Part shown: one piece after another, positions 1 to 13,000 of the stretch
Layout of the letters: every line of letters begins with the position of its first letter
Numbering within the stretch: the stretch's first letter is position 1
Source of the DNA: Amaurobius ferox
Taxonomy: Eukaryota > Arthropoda > Arachnida > Araneae > Amaurobiidae
Assembly (NCBI GenBank): GCA_951213105.1
Contig: OX578136.1
Coordinates: 68,123,230-68,187,229 of the forward strand
Direction: 5' to 3'
Length of the DNA: 64,000 nt
Notes under the pieces: generated by a model
What the model was told of the DNA's origin: nothing
Databases searched by the model: none
What the model saw: only the letters and a program-made list of their open reading frames with translations
Program-made: the position numbers and the translations under genes

Positions 1-53
1 TCTGCAGAAAGATGTTACAGCAATACGACTAACAAGGACTTCCACATTTTCGC
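1..53 (-). CDS. Rab34/36 exon 7 (partial, runs off left edge)
   Basis: The exon starts after a TTGTTAG acceptor at 54-60. It completes the Gly codon of the preceding exon and reads [16 protein letters not shown], the end of the G5 loop and the last helix of the Rab fold. It is open to the window edge. Confidence 0.85.
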
Positions 54-3000
54 CTAACAAATAAAATGTATCTTAAATATTTATCTGAATGCACTTTATG
101 AGATTTTGAGTTAAATAACAAAAGTTCAGTCAAATGAAAATTAATATCTTAACATGCATCAACCTGTTTTAGAAGAAACTGGCCAGTATTCTGCTCCAAT
201 CTCATTCGCAATTTTTATTGCCTCTTGCTCAGTCAAGTTATATGCTGATTTAGCCTAAAAGTTCAAAATACATAAATACTATATCAAATATATATTTACA
301 TATACACATATGTATGTATGTATGTGTGTGTGCATATATATATATATATAGAGAGAGATATATTCTTTATATAACTTTATTATATACAAAAGCAAATTTA
401 TTAAGAAAAAGGATCAATGTTTACTGTAATTCCAATTTACAGTGCAGCAACAAATAAAATGGATAATATCAAAGAAACAGATATACTGAATACAAAAGCT
501 ACAGGCTTAAGGCAAAATAAGTACCAAATCGATTATAAAGAATTATTGGAACACAACGATTTGCTTTTAGCCGTTATCAATATAATATGAAAATAAAACA
601 AGTTTTGGTGATATTTAAATTACCTGGTATATGCATTGGTAGTTTTTGACACTATAATTAACTTTAGGGGCTTCAGCATAAATTAGTAATCAAGATAAAT
701 AATATAAGTTAACAATGGGTATCTAAAGTAGTATATAATTTATAACTATTAGCTGTGAATACAAGGCAATTATTTAAACACAAATTTACCAACAAATTGC
801 TGATGATTTTTGGGGGGATATGAATATTTAAAGAATTTATTTTGCAATTCTAAAATATTTTGATTTATATTTCGATTAGAACATAATCTATTAATTTTAA
901 TTAAGCAGCTATTAACTGTATTTTTTTTAAATTCCTCTAAAAATATAAGAAGTATTGCATATTAACAGTTTCAAATATAAATTGTTTAATTTTATTATAT
1001 ATATATATAAAAATAATAATCAATTATGATTATCAAGTAATCTTGTAAGATCTAAGTAGTTTACATTATTGAATGAAAATGTATCATTAGGTAATAGTTC
1101 AAGATAGAAAGGGAAATGAGGGTGAATAATATTATTATTAACATTTTCAAAAATGACTACCAATATATCATCAATAAATTGGTGAATTTGATAATGAGAA
1201 ATAGAAAAATTTCTCTCATAATAATGCAAATATAGATTGGCTAGGCTATTTGAGCTAGCAGAACCTTAAGAAAGCCCAATGGTCTGAGTATATCTGACCA
1301 AATTGAGATACTGCTTAGTAATAAGTAGTAGATAATGCTTGCTAATAAGTACTTACACTCATCTCCAAAAGCATAATTCATAGAATGCGACAAATTCAGA
1401 GTTAATATGGATACAATGGTTCACAATCAGTTGTGGAGAATTGTGGGACAAAGGTAAATCATTGTGCATATGCAAAACAGTTCAGTCGACGTCGACATGC
1501 ACAAAGCACTGGCACACATTGGAATGAGTATAAAATGGCCTTGAGCGGCATGTCCAGTTGAGGCAGAATTTTGCAATTGCTGTGGTATAGAGTAATGTCA
1601 ACAATCAAGGACAAAAGATGTCACAAAGATGCCAACTGAGCATGTTTCTGAAGGGTCGAATTATTGGAATGCTGGAAATTGGTTGATCCCAAACCAAAGC
1701 GTCTCAAATTCTGAATGTGCCTCAGTGTGTGATCTCCAGACTGTGGCAGAGGTTCCAAACCACTGGAGATGTTACCCGACGACCAGTACTAGGTTGGCCA
1801 AGGGTAGCAACCATTCAGCAAGACCGATATTTGGTGATAACTGTGCGATGTCAGAGAAACCGTTCTGTCAGACAACTGGGGTCAGTCCTGACAGCTGCCA
1901 CAGGAATCACTGTTTCGAGACAAACTGTTTACAGAAGACTCAGACACATTGGTCTCTATGCCAGATAACCAGCATTTGCATCCCTCTGATGTCTGCACAA
2001 AAACGTGCATGTTTACAGTGGAGTTTGGAACATCAGCAGTGGAGTGGACAACAAAGGGCCAATGTCATGTTCAGTGATGAATCCAGGTTTAGCCTGTAAA
2101 CTGATTCTCATCATGCCACGATCTGGAGAGAATGTGGAATGTGTTTTCACACGGAAAATATCATGTAAAGACATTGTTTTCTGTTTGGGAGAGTCATGGT
2201 CTGGGCAGGCATCACGATGAATGGCCGCACAGACCTCCACATCTTTCATACAGGGTCGGTTACTAGTCAAAGATACAGAGATGAAGATCTTTGCCTACCG
2301 TTCGATTAATTAGAGGTGCTGTTGGTTCTGATTTCATATTCATGGATTATAATGCGCCTCCTTACCGTGCGGCTTTGTTCAATGACTTCCTTCAAACTGA
2401 AGATATCCAGCACATGCAGTGGCCTGCCAATTCACCTGACCTAAATCCAATACAATATGTGTGGGATATGCTTGGGAGACATCTTGCAGCTCTCCGCTAC
2501 CCACCAAGCTCCATTCTGGGATTGAAAACTGCTCTCCATGAGGCTTGGAACTCTGAGCATACAACTCAACCAAACCTTCATTAAAAGTATGGGAAATCGT
2601 TATGCAACATGCATGGCTACCTGAGGTTCCCACACACTGTATTAAACTGCAGCATCACATTGTTTTAATTATTCTGTTTCACTGAGATTGACACTCGTAT
2701 TGTGACCTTATTTCTTTCAACCTTTTTTTTGGATAATAAGTCATTATTATCCTTGTTTTTGCATTGTTTTCTTCTTCTATAACCCTAATATACCGGCATA
2801 TGGCGTTTCCTTCCATTCCGATGCAGATTTCCTGAAATTTTCACATAAACAGCAACTGTGCTTAACTTTTGGACATGAGTGTATTATAAAGTACAAAGCT
2901 TACAATACTTCAAATAAATTAAAGTTAACTGTAGTTTTTGTTTCTTTAAATAAAATAGATATAACATGAAACATGTCTTTTAATTCAATTGTATTAAACA

Positions 3001-3965
3001 AGTCTTTACAATTAAAAGTTTGTATTGCTTTTACATTATTAAGTTCACCAGCACTTTTAACTAATTCATAACTATTTTTTATAATTATCTTATAATTTAG
3101 TATTAGCTTATTATGCATTTCATTAACTGTATTTAGTAAAAGCTTATTAGTGGCATTAAGTGTTGAATCCACATGTAACTGACTTGAAATTTTGGGATGA
3201 AGACAATCTAAGGGAAATGTATATTATTAGACCTTTTCTTTAACATTTTATATTTTACTAAAATTAATTTAGAAATAGTACAATGGTTTTCTTCATTAAT
3301 TTAAATATATTTGAATAGTTAAGGGTAGATTTTAATTCCTTAACATACAATTTTTTGCAAATTATAGCATAGTTATTAGCTGCTTTATCTATGTAAGTAA
3401 TTACAAAGTTTTTACAGTAATATTACATTAATTTTATTTTTATCAACAGAGATTGTCATATTTTGATTTATAATAAATTAATTACTTATATATAAATAAA
3501 TTTAAATTTCCAGTCATTAAATGCCTCAATAGACACGGCAAATTTAAAGGCAATGAATTGATCAATATCTAAAGAGATGCTATCAATTATAGAATTAAAG
3601 GTTCAAAACTTTCAAGTCTAAATTTGATTCAATATGATATCCATTTTCTTAATATGGGCTCATTTATAATGCTTAAATCTCCAGTGATTACATCTGCATA
3701 ATGGAGATTATTTATAAAAAGAGCAAATTTGGGAGGATTACAGTTATATGTAAATTCTCAATATCATTACATTCAGCATGTATAGTGGATTTTGAAACTT
3801 AATTATAATTAAAGATTGTACATCATAAATGCTTTGTATACTTATGAGCTTTAAGAATTTTATAGTGGCTTATGGGAAATATTCTAAAACAAAGATAGTT
3901 TAGATGCTTAGCATAAGTAGTCAAAAGGTCAAAAATGAGGCAAACAAATTGATAGTTATTGAAAT

Positions 3966-4000
<35 letters not shown>

Positions 4001-7000
4001 CTTGTCTTCTGTAAAACATATAATTGCATCTACCAAATTGTATGTAAAAATATAATATGTCATATATAGGCCAAACCAGCAATCCTCTGCACCCCCAAAT
4101 TAATGTACATAGGAATCACATAAAAATTTTTTCAAATAATGCAACTACCCTTAATGAATCAAAATTTGAATATGAACATTTTTTTAAACATGGGTACGAC
4201 AACATTGAAATTAGTATTCTGTGTATTCAAAAAAATTATTATGACAGATTGTTTCTTGAAAATCAATTCATTTGTGCACACAAAACTATTTTTCCATATG
4301 GACTCAATCAATTATTTAATCATCATAACATAGTTAAAAAATCCTTTAATTATTCTAATGAAGACCACAATATTTATAATTTCTTTAACAATCCTAAAAG
4401 CAAATCAAAAAGAACTAAAAGAGCAAGTAAATATAATAAAAAATTGCGGTCATTATCTGAACTAAAAAATGCCATCCTTCAACAACATGCAAATTTTAAA
4501 ATTACTTTTGATTGGAAACAATGTAAAAACTGGATTTTCACAATTAAAAAACAGCAATTAAATATGGTATATAACCTTTTTCTAACTACTGCATTTGATA
4601 ACATTCATTTTAAACATTTATTCTATGATTTGCTCATTACCAGAAGTAAAAATCTTAATCTTTATTTATATGTCACGGACTTAAACCTTAATGACGAATC
4701 AAAACAATACACTAAAATAAACTAATATTGTACCTTGAATTTCACTAATTCTGTCTTAAATAATCTGAAGATAAATAATTTTTTAAAATTGGTTTCCAAT
4801 TACTTTCCAGTCAAACATGTAAATCCTAAAATTGCCAAATCAATAGATATTAATCAAAATTATGAATTGGATAAAAAGTCATATTGCCACTGTCATTTAG
4901 AAAAATACAAAGACTTCGTAGATAAACACTATGGGCACGTTATAACAGGAAATCTAAATATTATTAAATATGATGCACTGAGATCACTGATGTTACTTGG
5001 TACTAAGTACCGTATACCTACTAAATTTAAACATAAATTAATATGTAAAGATTTATTTCTTGACTTAAATAAATTTATCTATAAAATCAGTTATAAATAT
5101 CAAATCCCTGTAGAAGCCTTCAAACCCTGGAGTGTCTTAATAGAGCAATACTTAAATCACTATATATATAATCAGGAAATTAATAAATCATATAAACTTA
5201 ATTCAATACTTAATTCAATTAAAAACGATATTAAAGAAATTCAAAATGATTTTATCATTACATATGTTGATAAGGCAAGTGGTAACTACTCAGTTATTTG
5301 TAAATATTACTGTATAAGTACCCTCCAGTCACACTTACTTAATAATCAAATCTATAATTTACATAAAACTAACCTTAAAATCTTATCCAATAGAATTTCA
5401 GCCAAATATAAGCAAATCCATCTAAAAAATAGTTGTAATAACATTCCATATATTGTTTTAGTATCCAAGTTTGGTAAATCCCCTGTTGCTTTTCGAACCA
5501 TTACCAGTGGGCATAATTCTTACATTACTAATGCTGGAAAATTATTATTAAAAATATTACATGAAGTATCCTTGTCAGATGAAATCTCAAATAATTGTCA
5601 TATTGTAAAAAACAGTTTTGAATTTGTCAAGAAATTAAAAACTCTTACTAATATTCATAGTATTTATACCTATGATTTCAAAGATTTGTTTAATAATATT
5701 AATATAGATGATCTGTATAGAATTATTTTAGGAATTTATGAAAAATATAATATCAACCTAAAATATTCAAATTTTCTCTTTAAAAAATTACTTAATTTCA
5801 CTCTTTATGAGAATTATATTCAACATGGTGGTACTTTTTTTAAACAACAAGTTGGTATCCCACAAGGGGGGTGTGCCTCATCATTGTTAGCTAATCAGTA
5901 TTTATTCTTCTATGAAAAAAAAAACATTAATCCAAGCTTGCATAACATGCACATGTTTAGATATTTAGATGACGTATTATGTGTATCCCCAAATAATATC
6001 CCTATAGTATTAAATTTTTATCAAAAAAATTTACAATTAAATGCAAGTAATAATGACTCTAATGTTGCAAACTTTTTAGATTTAAATTTAAATTTACAAA
6101 ACTGTAATATGGTTATAAACTTGTATGATAAAAAAAAAAGGATTTTAAATTTAATACATCAAAAATTCAGCATTTTGACTCTTTGCATATATCTGTATTT
6201 AGAAATATTATAATAAACCAGGCTCTTAGAATCAATAAAATTTGTGATGAATATTATAAATTAGCACATTTTATAGAATTATTGAGTACAGCGACTAATA
6301 ATGCCCTCCCAAGTTTGTTATTAAAATTATCAACTTTCACTCAATAACATCTTAAAAATCTTTCCCAATTATAGTGGCTAATATACTTAAAATATATATA
6401 TAATTATTTATTAATTATATAAATAAATAAAAATGCAAAATAATAAAATAAGTAAAAAAAATTAGAAAAATAAAAAAATCGGAAAATAAGATGCATTAAC
6501 ATTAATGTTTTGAATTTTAGTTTCGCTAAAAAATTGTAACTTTTGCCAGTATTGAAACTACGATTTGAGCGCCCTTATTATGGTGTATAGTGGAATTCTC
6601 GTTTATCCAGTTTTCCTTTGAATTACTTGTTTAGTAAGATTTTTCATCTTTGATTCATGTTCATATTCAGATTTGCATACTGGGTTGTTCATATTCTGAA
6701 TTGCTTTTCCGGTCTCCAGCTTAGACTCAGTGGACGGGTCTGGGAGTATTACTGTGAACGTTCGTACTGCCTCCCTGGTAGAATTTCGACTTGTTCATTC
6801 CGGTGCTTCTAGATAATTTAAGCTGTTGATGTTGATCGTGTATACATGTGGTGAAAGAAGAAGGGTTCATGCTGCATGGTAATACAAATTTTCTTAATGT
6901 ATTTTATCTCCATTTTTTCATTTTTTGATGCCTGTAGTCTGGGTTGGAGTATTTATAGTAATGTACTATTGCTCTATCTGAAACAGGCATGTGTTTGGGT

Positions 7001-10000
7001 TAGTTAGAATTAAATACTCAGACCTGAGGAGGAATTTATTCTGACTAATCATCGAATTTGGGCTGGTGCTGTTCTCTTCTCTTATCGGCATTATGGCCGT
7101 GAATTTGCTTCTATGGTGATGTTAATATTAATTGAATTTTTTGTTATTACATATTTCTAATATATATATATATATATAAACCGTACCTTACCATAGTTTA
7201 TGCATAGCTTTTGAGTAATAAGTATATATATATATATATATATATATACATTGATTTGTCACAAAATTAAATATATAAATTAAAATAGGAGGAAAATTTG
7301 TAGATAATAAGAATGTATTGTATGTTTTAAAACTTATTTATATTTATTTAAATATTATATTATGAATTCAAAATTAGTGCAATAAAATTATTCATACACA
7401 TTTAAGTAATTTACATTATAAAATTCAGACAATATTAGTTTAATAAATCAAAATAAGTCTGGTTTCTTTGTAAATTTGATAAAGTGAAATACCTTTTCAA
7501 TGTAATTCTCTATTGAAATCTGTGCAAGACAGAAATTTGCTTAAGATGAAATCCTTTTTTAAATTCCATATGATTCCATTTTAGACAGATTTCATTATAT
7601 TCTCTTAATCAGACTATGTGTTCAATTATCATGTATGATATTTTTAAAATTAAAACATATAATATATACTCACAAAACCTGCCTATAGGCAGTGTGACAT
7701 ATAGAGTATATTTGCCTTTTAAAGACATTTGGCACATATAATAAGAAAAATTATTGGGTTGCAATTTTTCTGCACTATATATTACTAAATGTTTATGAAA
7801 TCTACTGGAAAATAATTAAGTGAAGATCTTGTTTGTTCAGGTCCAAAGAACATTACAGACTAAGTGACATAGGGAAAATATTATTAAGATTCACAATGCA
7901 CACATACGATCAGACAGCATTTTTTATTCATCTTGAGTTTAATAATCTTTAAACAGTAAAGCAGTTCAGGCAAAAATATATTCAATTTTTATGTTTCAAA
8001 ACTTGACAATTTTCCATATGATACCACACTTTAATTTTTAGAACAAAGGAATTGTTAACAAATAGCAGAAATTAAAATAAAACACTTGAAAAATATTTAA
8101 AGTGTAAAAATACAAAAATAACTTACAACCATGTCTTTTTTCGTACCAACAAGAAATAATAAAGGATTATCAGTGCACTTTAATGTTCTTTCCAGCCACA
8201 TTGGAATATTGTAAAGTGAAGCCAAATGTGAGAAGTCAAAGACCAAAACAACCGCTATAAAGTAATTATACAGCTAATGTAAAAATATGCAAATACATAA
8301 ATTAAGATAAATTTGTTAACAGCCTAAAATACAAATAATCATAATCAATATCCATAAAATGAATGCAGGTTTCAATCAATAAAATAATTTAATCACTGCA
8401 ACACAACATAAAGACAATCAGATGCCACTTTGCAGGCTTTCATTACATAGTTTTTACCTTCAAGTGTCAACAACATCAAATATATGAACATTTATTTCAA
8501 AAATCTGATGTGGGCAGCACATGACTTTCCTTATATAATGCAATGAATTTACTACTTTTACAGTAAAGAAAATAGATTATTTTTATAGTAGCTATTTATA
8601 TTCTTTCCAAGATATTGAATTTTCGTCAATGAGTCATCATTTTCCATGTCATCATCATCAATTAGTCGTCATTGATTTAGCGCCATTTTTATCCATTTGG
8701 CGAGTTTTTCGCTAATTTAGCAACATTTAAAAAAGTCGCCAAGTTGGCGACATTCCACCAAGTTCGTCGCCAAAATCTCGCCAAGCGTTATGGACGAAGA
8801 AATAAGTTATTCTTACATTAGATAAATGACTATCGGCATTCAAATACAAAAGTATTACTCAAAGTATCTTTTTTCATGAATGGAACAAGCTAGATCCACG
8901 AGAATGATGTCACCCAATTTATCACATGGTATTACATATGAAAAGTGAACATGTTCCTCAATAGGAAATATATATTTTTATTTTATATGACTTTTTGATA
9001 ATTTTTTTGAAAAATGTGCAATATCTTGAGAACGGTTCATGTTAGAGTTCTAAAATTTATGTCAATCGTTTTCCAATGAAAAATTACATAAGAAATGTTT
9101 ATTTGCATAACTTTATTAGCGGTTTTGATTTTTTGACAATTTTTTCAAAATTTCACTCGAAAATTTATGGGGTTCTGAGCATTCGATTGCGTATAAAAAC
9201 AATAGGTTTCTAGTGTTCATGGATTGTGTTTTTTGTACCAAATTTCGTTCGAATCGGTTCATTCATTCATCAGTTATCATCTCCACAGACTCACTGACAC
9301 ACACACACACACACAGACATCACTTCAAAAATGATTGATTCGTGATCAGGCATGCTTGAAATGTGCTCTCCCGTCGAAAACTCGAATTCGAATTTTTGAC
9401 CCCATCACAATACTTTCCTTATACATTATGTATATAAGGAAAGTAATAAATACATGCTAAATAATCAAAAACATGGAATTTCAAGTTATGCATGCAAAAA
9501 TTCATCATTTTAAGTGTAAACGTCTATGGGAGATAAATGTATACACATTATAAATCAACCACAGAAATGAATCATGTAAAATCGAGAATTACCTGTAATT
9601 TATATAACTAAGAACTTAGTCAATAACAAGTTAAGGTACTTATCGGTTATAGGGACCATGGGTTAGCGACTGCTTTTCCGAGTTGTTGCCAACACGAACA
9701 TTGGCGATATACCTAATCCGATACAAGAAATTCACTACAAACACAAGGATTAAAATTTAATGCATAATGGGGTTTGATCAACTTTACTTAGCAAAAAAAT
9801 ATTGTGCTACATTGAAATTTGTTGTGGCCAAAATCGTGTTTGGCTTCATGGTCCCTATAACCGATAAGTACCCAAGTTAATGTTGGATGAAATTCTAATT
9901 AAAGCATAAATATGTTGTGTTTTACATATATAAATATTACCTTCACAATCAAAGCTTCATGCACAATCAAGTACAATAAGAAATGAACAAACTTTCAGAA

Positions 10001-13000
10001 TTATCTACAAAATACTGGAGAAACACTACCAACAACTTTAAAAACAAGACAAAAACTAAAGCTTGTGACATTATTCAAATTCAGAAATTAAAAAAATCCA
10101 TTAATGCTATTGAGGTAAAATTATTAATGACACTCACTTCTTATTTAGAAGGATTCTGATTTGCATGAAATAAACAGGATTATAGGATATTTAATATTAA
10201 ATTTTTACAATAGAATTGTATCAGAAAAAATTTGCAAACACCTTAAAATTTCAATTTATGAATGATATACACATGAACATGTTCTGATACATACAACATA
10301 TTTAAATCTGATAGTCAAATTTCTGACATCATCACATTTTACCCATTACAGATACTATGGAAATTAAAAATTCCTTTTAAATGCTGATAATGAAATAGAA
10401 AACATACTTTTATTAAACATGCTAACTTTTTGCTTTAAAATTCTTTTGACTTAAAAATTGTGTGCAGATAATAGAATATTCTTCTAATTGGTAAATTGTG
10501 ATCCCTGGATGCAGACATATAATCAATTTTAATTAATTTTTGTTTAATAAAGAGGGTAATTTCCATAGTCTGATGAGATCCTCTTAAAGATTGTAGGTCA
10601 CCAGGTTAAACAGGTTGAGAATCACTATTTTAAGTTATAAATACTAAAAAAACTTGGCAACTTGGGAGAAATCTAAATGATTTGTGCCATTCTAGATCCA
10701 TTAGTTTAAGAAGAAGCAAAATAAGTTAAGTCTTTTTATCACCTTTAAAATATTAAAATACAGTTTTTAGTTGCATTTCTAATACACCATAAAGAATACT
10801 GACCAAATTTAACGTAATTTTTAATTTGAAGTTTGAAAACAAGTAGAGTAAAGCATGTTTATATGATTCTACTCATTTATATGTGATTCTTCAGACTGTA
10901 TCTTTTTATGCTAAAATATTTAATTTATGCACATAAACTCATTCTTTAATTTCATGTATATGTTGTTTTCTTTCTGATTCCAAGAAATGGTCAAACCCTA
11001 AGGAAGATGAAATCTAAGAAATATTTTTCTAATTGAGTCCCAAAAAATATCCTTTGTACCCTGTGTTTGCCATTGATTACAAATTTTAGTATAATGAGTG
11101 GGAGGGGGACAAGAACTGAGAAACAGGTTTTTAAATGAATCATCCAATCGGCATAGTCTCCAGAATCTATGGAATGAAATTAAAAATGCCGATGTTAAAG
11201 ACTAGCATGCTCTAAATCCTGAAACCACTTTCAAGGACTATATAAATTGTGGTGGATATTTAGAAATAACAAAGTTTCTTACAATTGATGAAACAAAGGA
11301 AGCTTCACAACTAACATTGAACCAAGAAATAATGTGCACGGAAACTCTTCGAATTTTTAATTTTCCTTAAACAGATGTAACACCTCATCAGTTACATGAT
11401 ATATAAAATGCTTTGGTTATACTCCAAGCAAAAACATTACAACAAACAATAATCAATGCCATTTTTAAGTGAAAGTAGAAACAGTTAATTTTCTTAATTA
11501 AATGTATTAAAAATGCATATGTTACAAATCTAAACAATTATGTATTTTATAAAAATGTACATAACATTTTTCTAATAAATATATGAATAAATATTAAAAA
11601 AAAATAAAAACTTGTAATGGCATGCAATGTAATGGAGTCATCATAACTTTCTGTGCTTATACCTTGTGGCAGATTTTCATAATTTTCGATTATACACTAG
11701 TACAGTTATATGTTTTTTTTTAACTAGTCCCTTAAAAAGTGTATAAACAGTACTTTATATTAATATGATGCAAATATTTTTATATTTTCTTCATAACTAA
11801 AATTTCAATTTATGAAGTTTTGTCTAAAAAAGCATTCGAACTTTTTGATCTCTTAGCTTTACAAGCTAAGTTATTCACAACATGATCGCCACAATCTCTT
11901 TCTTCTAACTTTGGCTTCTTGACATCTACATATTTTTTACTTATATTTTTCTTAGACACAATCCTCATTTCATATCTTACAAAAGGGCGAACAACATTAC
12001 TCAAGTGACAGTATAAAATCGTACTCAGAGAAGGATTTAAACTATTTACACTAGAGTGCCAATTATCCAAACCAGTTGGGAGCAAAGGTTGTTTGAATAA
12101 TCAAAGTTCAAATAATTGGACAGATGTTTTGCACAGACATTTCTAGGGCAGATCTCATTGAAAAAATACTTGGACAGACATGTCTTGAAACACATTGAAT
12201 AATCTTACACTTCAACAAAATCTGATTTCTGACTAGTAGAAACTTGTTTCTTGCAATCAGCGGATTCAATTCTTCAAATTTAACACTGATGAGTGACATC
12301 TTCAACACTCCTCTATTTACTTGTAACTATCGCCCTGAATACATTCCAGTTTTATTGACTTTATCTCCATCTGCCTTTTGTTCCAAACATTTCTTAGACC
12401 AACCATTTCTTAATGACAATTACAATACCCTCTACAAAGTAGAAAATTCCTCTGAAAACACGTGGTTGCTCAATTATGAACCAAACCAATCTGTCTCTAT
12501 ACATAAGAGAAGAAAAAAAAGAGGGGGTGCTCAGATAATTCGGATATTTAGGGTTAGGATAATCAGTGTTCTACTGTACTTCCTGGTAATAAAAGTGCTT
12601 TAATAACTCAGCCATCTGATGGGCTGTTTAAGAGCCTAATAAATTCTGCTCTACAAATAAACTCAATTCAAGAAAATAATTATTAGAAATTTAACTCAGG
12701 GTTTTCAAACTACACTCATGTCCAAAAGTTAAGTATAATTCGTAAAATATGAAAATTCGGAGTTAATATGGATACAATGGTTCACAAGCAGCTGTGGAGA
12801 ATTGTGGGACGAAAGCAAATCACATTGTGCATATACAAAACAGTTTAGTCGATGTCGACATGCGCAAAGCACCAGTGTATGTCGGAAAGAGTATAAAAAG
12901 GCCTCTAGCAGCATAGCCAGTTGAAGCAGAATTTCGCAATTACTGTGATACGAAGAATTGTTAACAATCAAAATCAAAAAGGATGAAAGATGTCACAAAG

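Noticed and set aside
798..830. Hammerhead ribozyme (CTGATGA near a Penelope-type element)
   Set aside because: No matching GAAA strand and stems could be placed around it.
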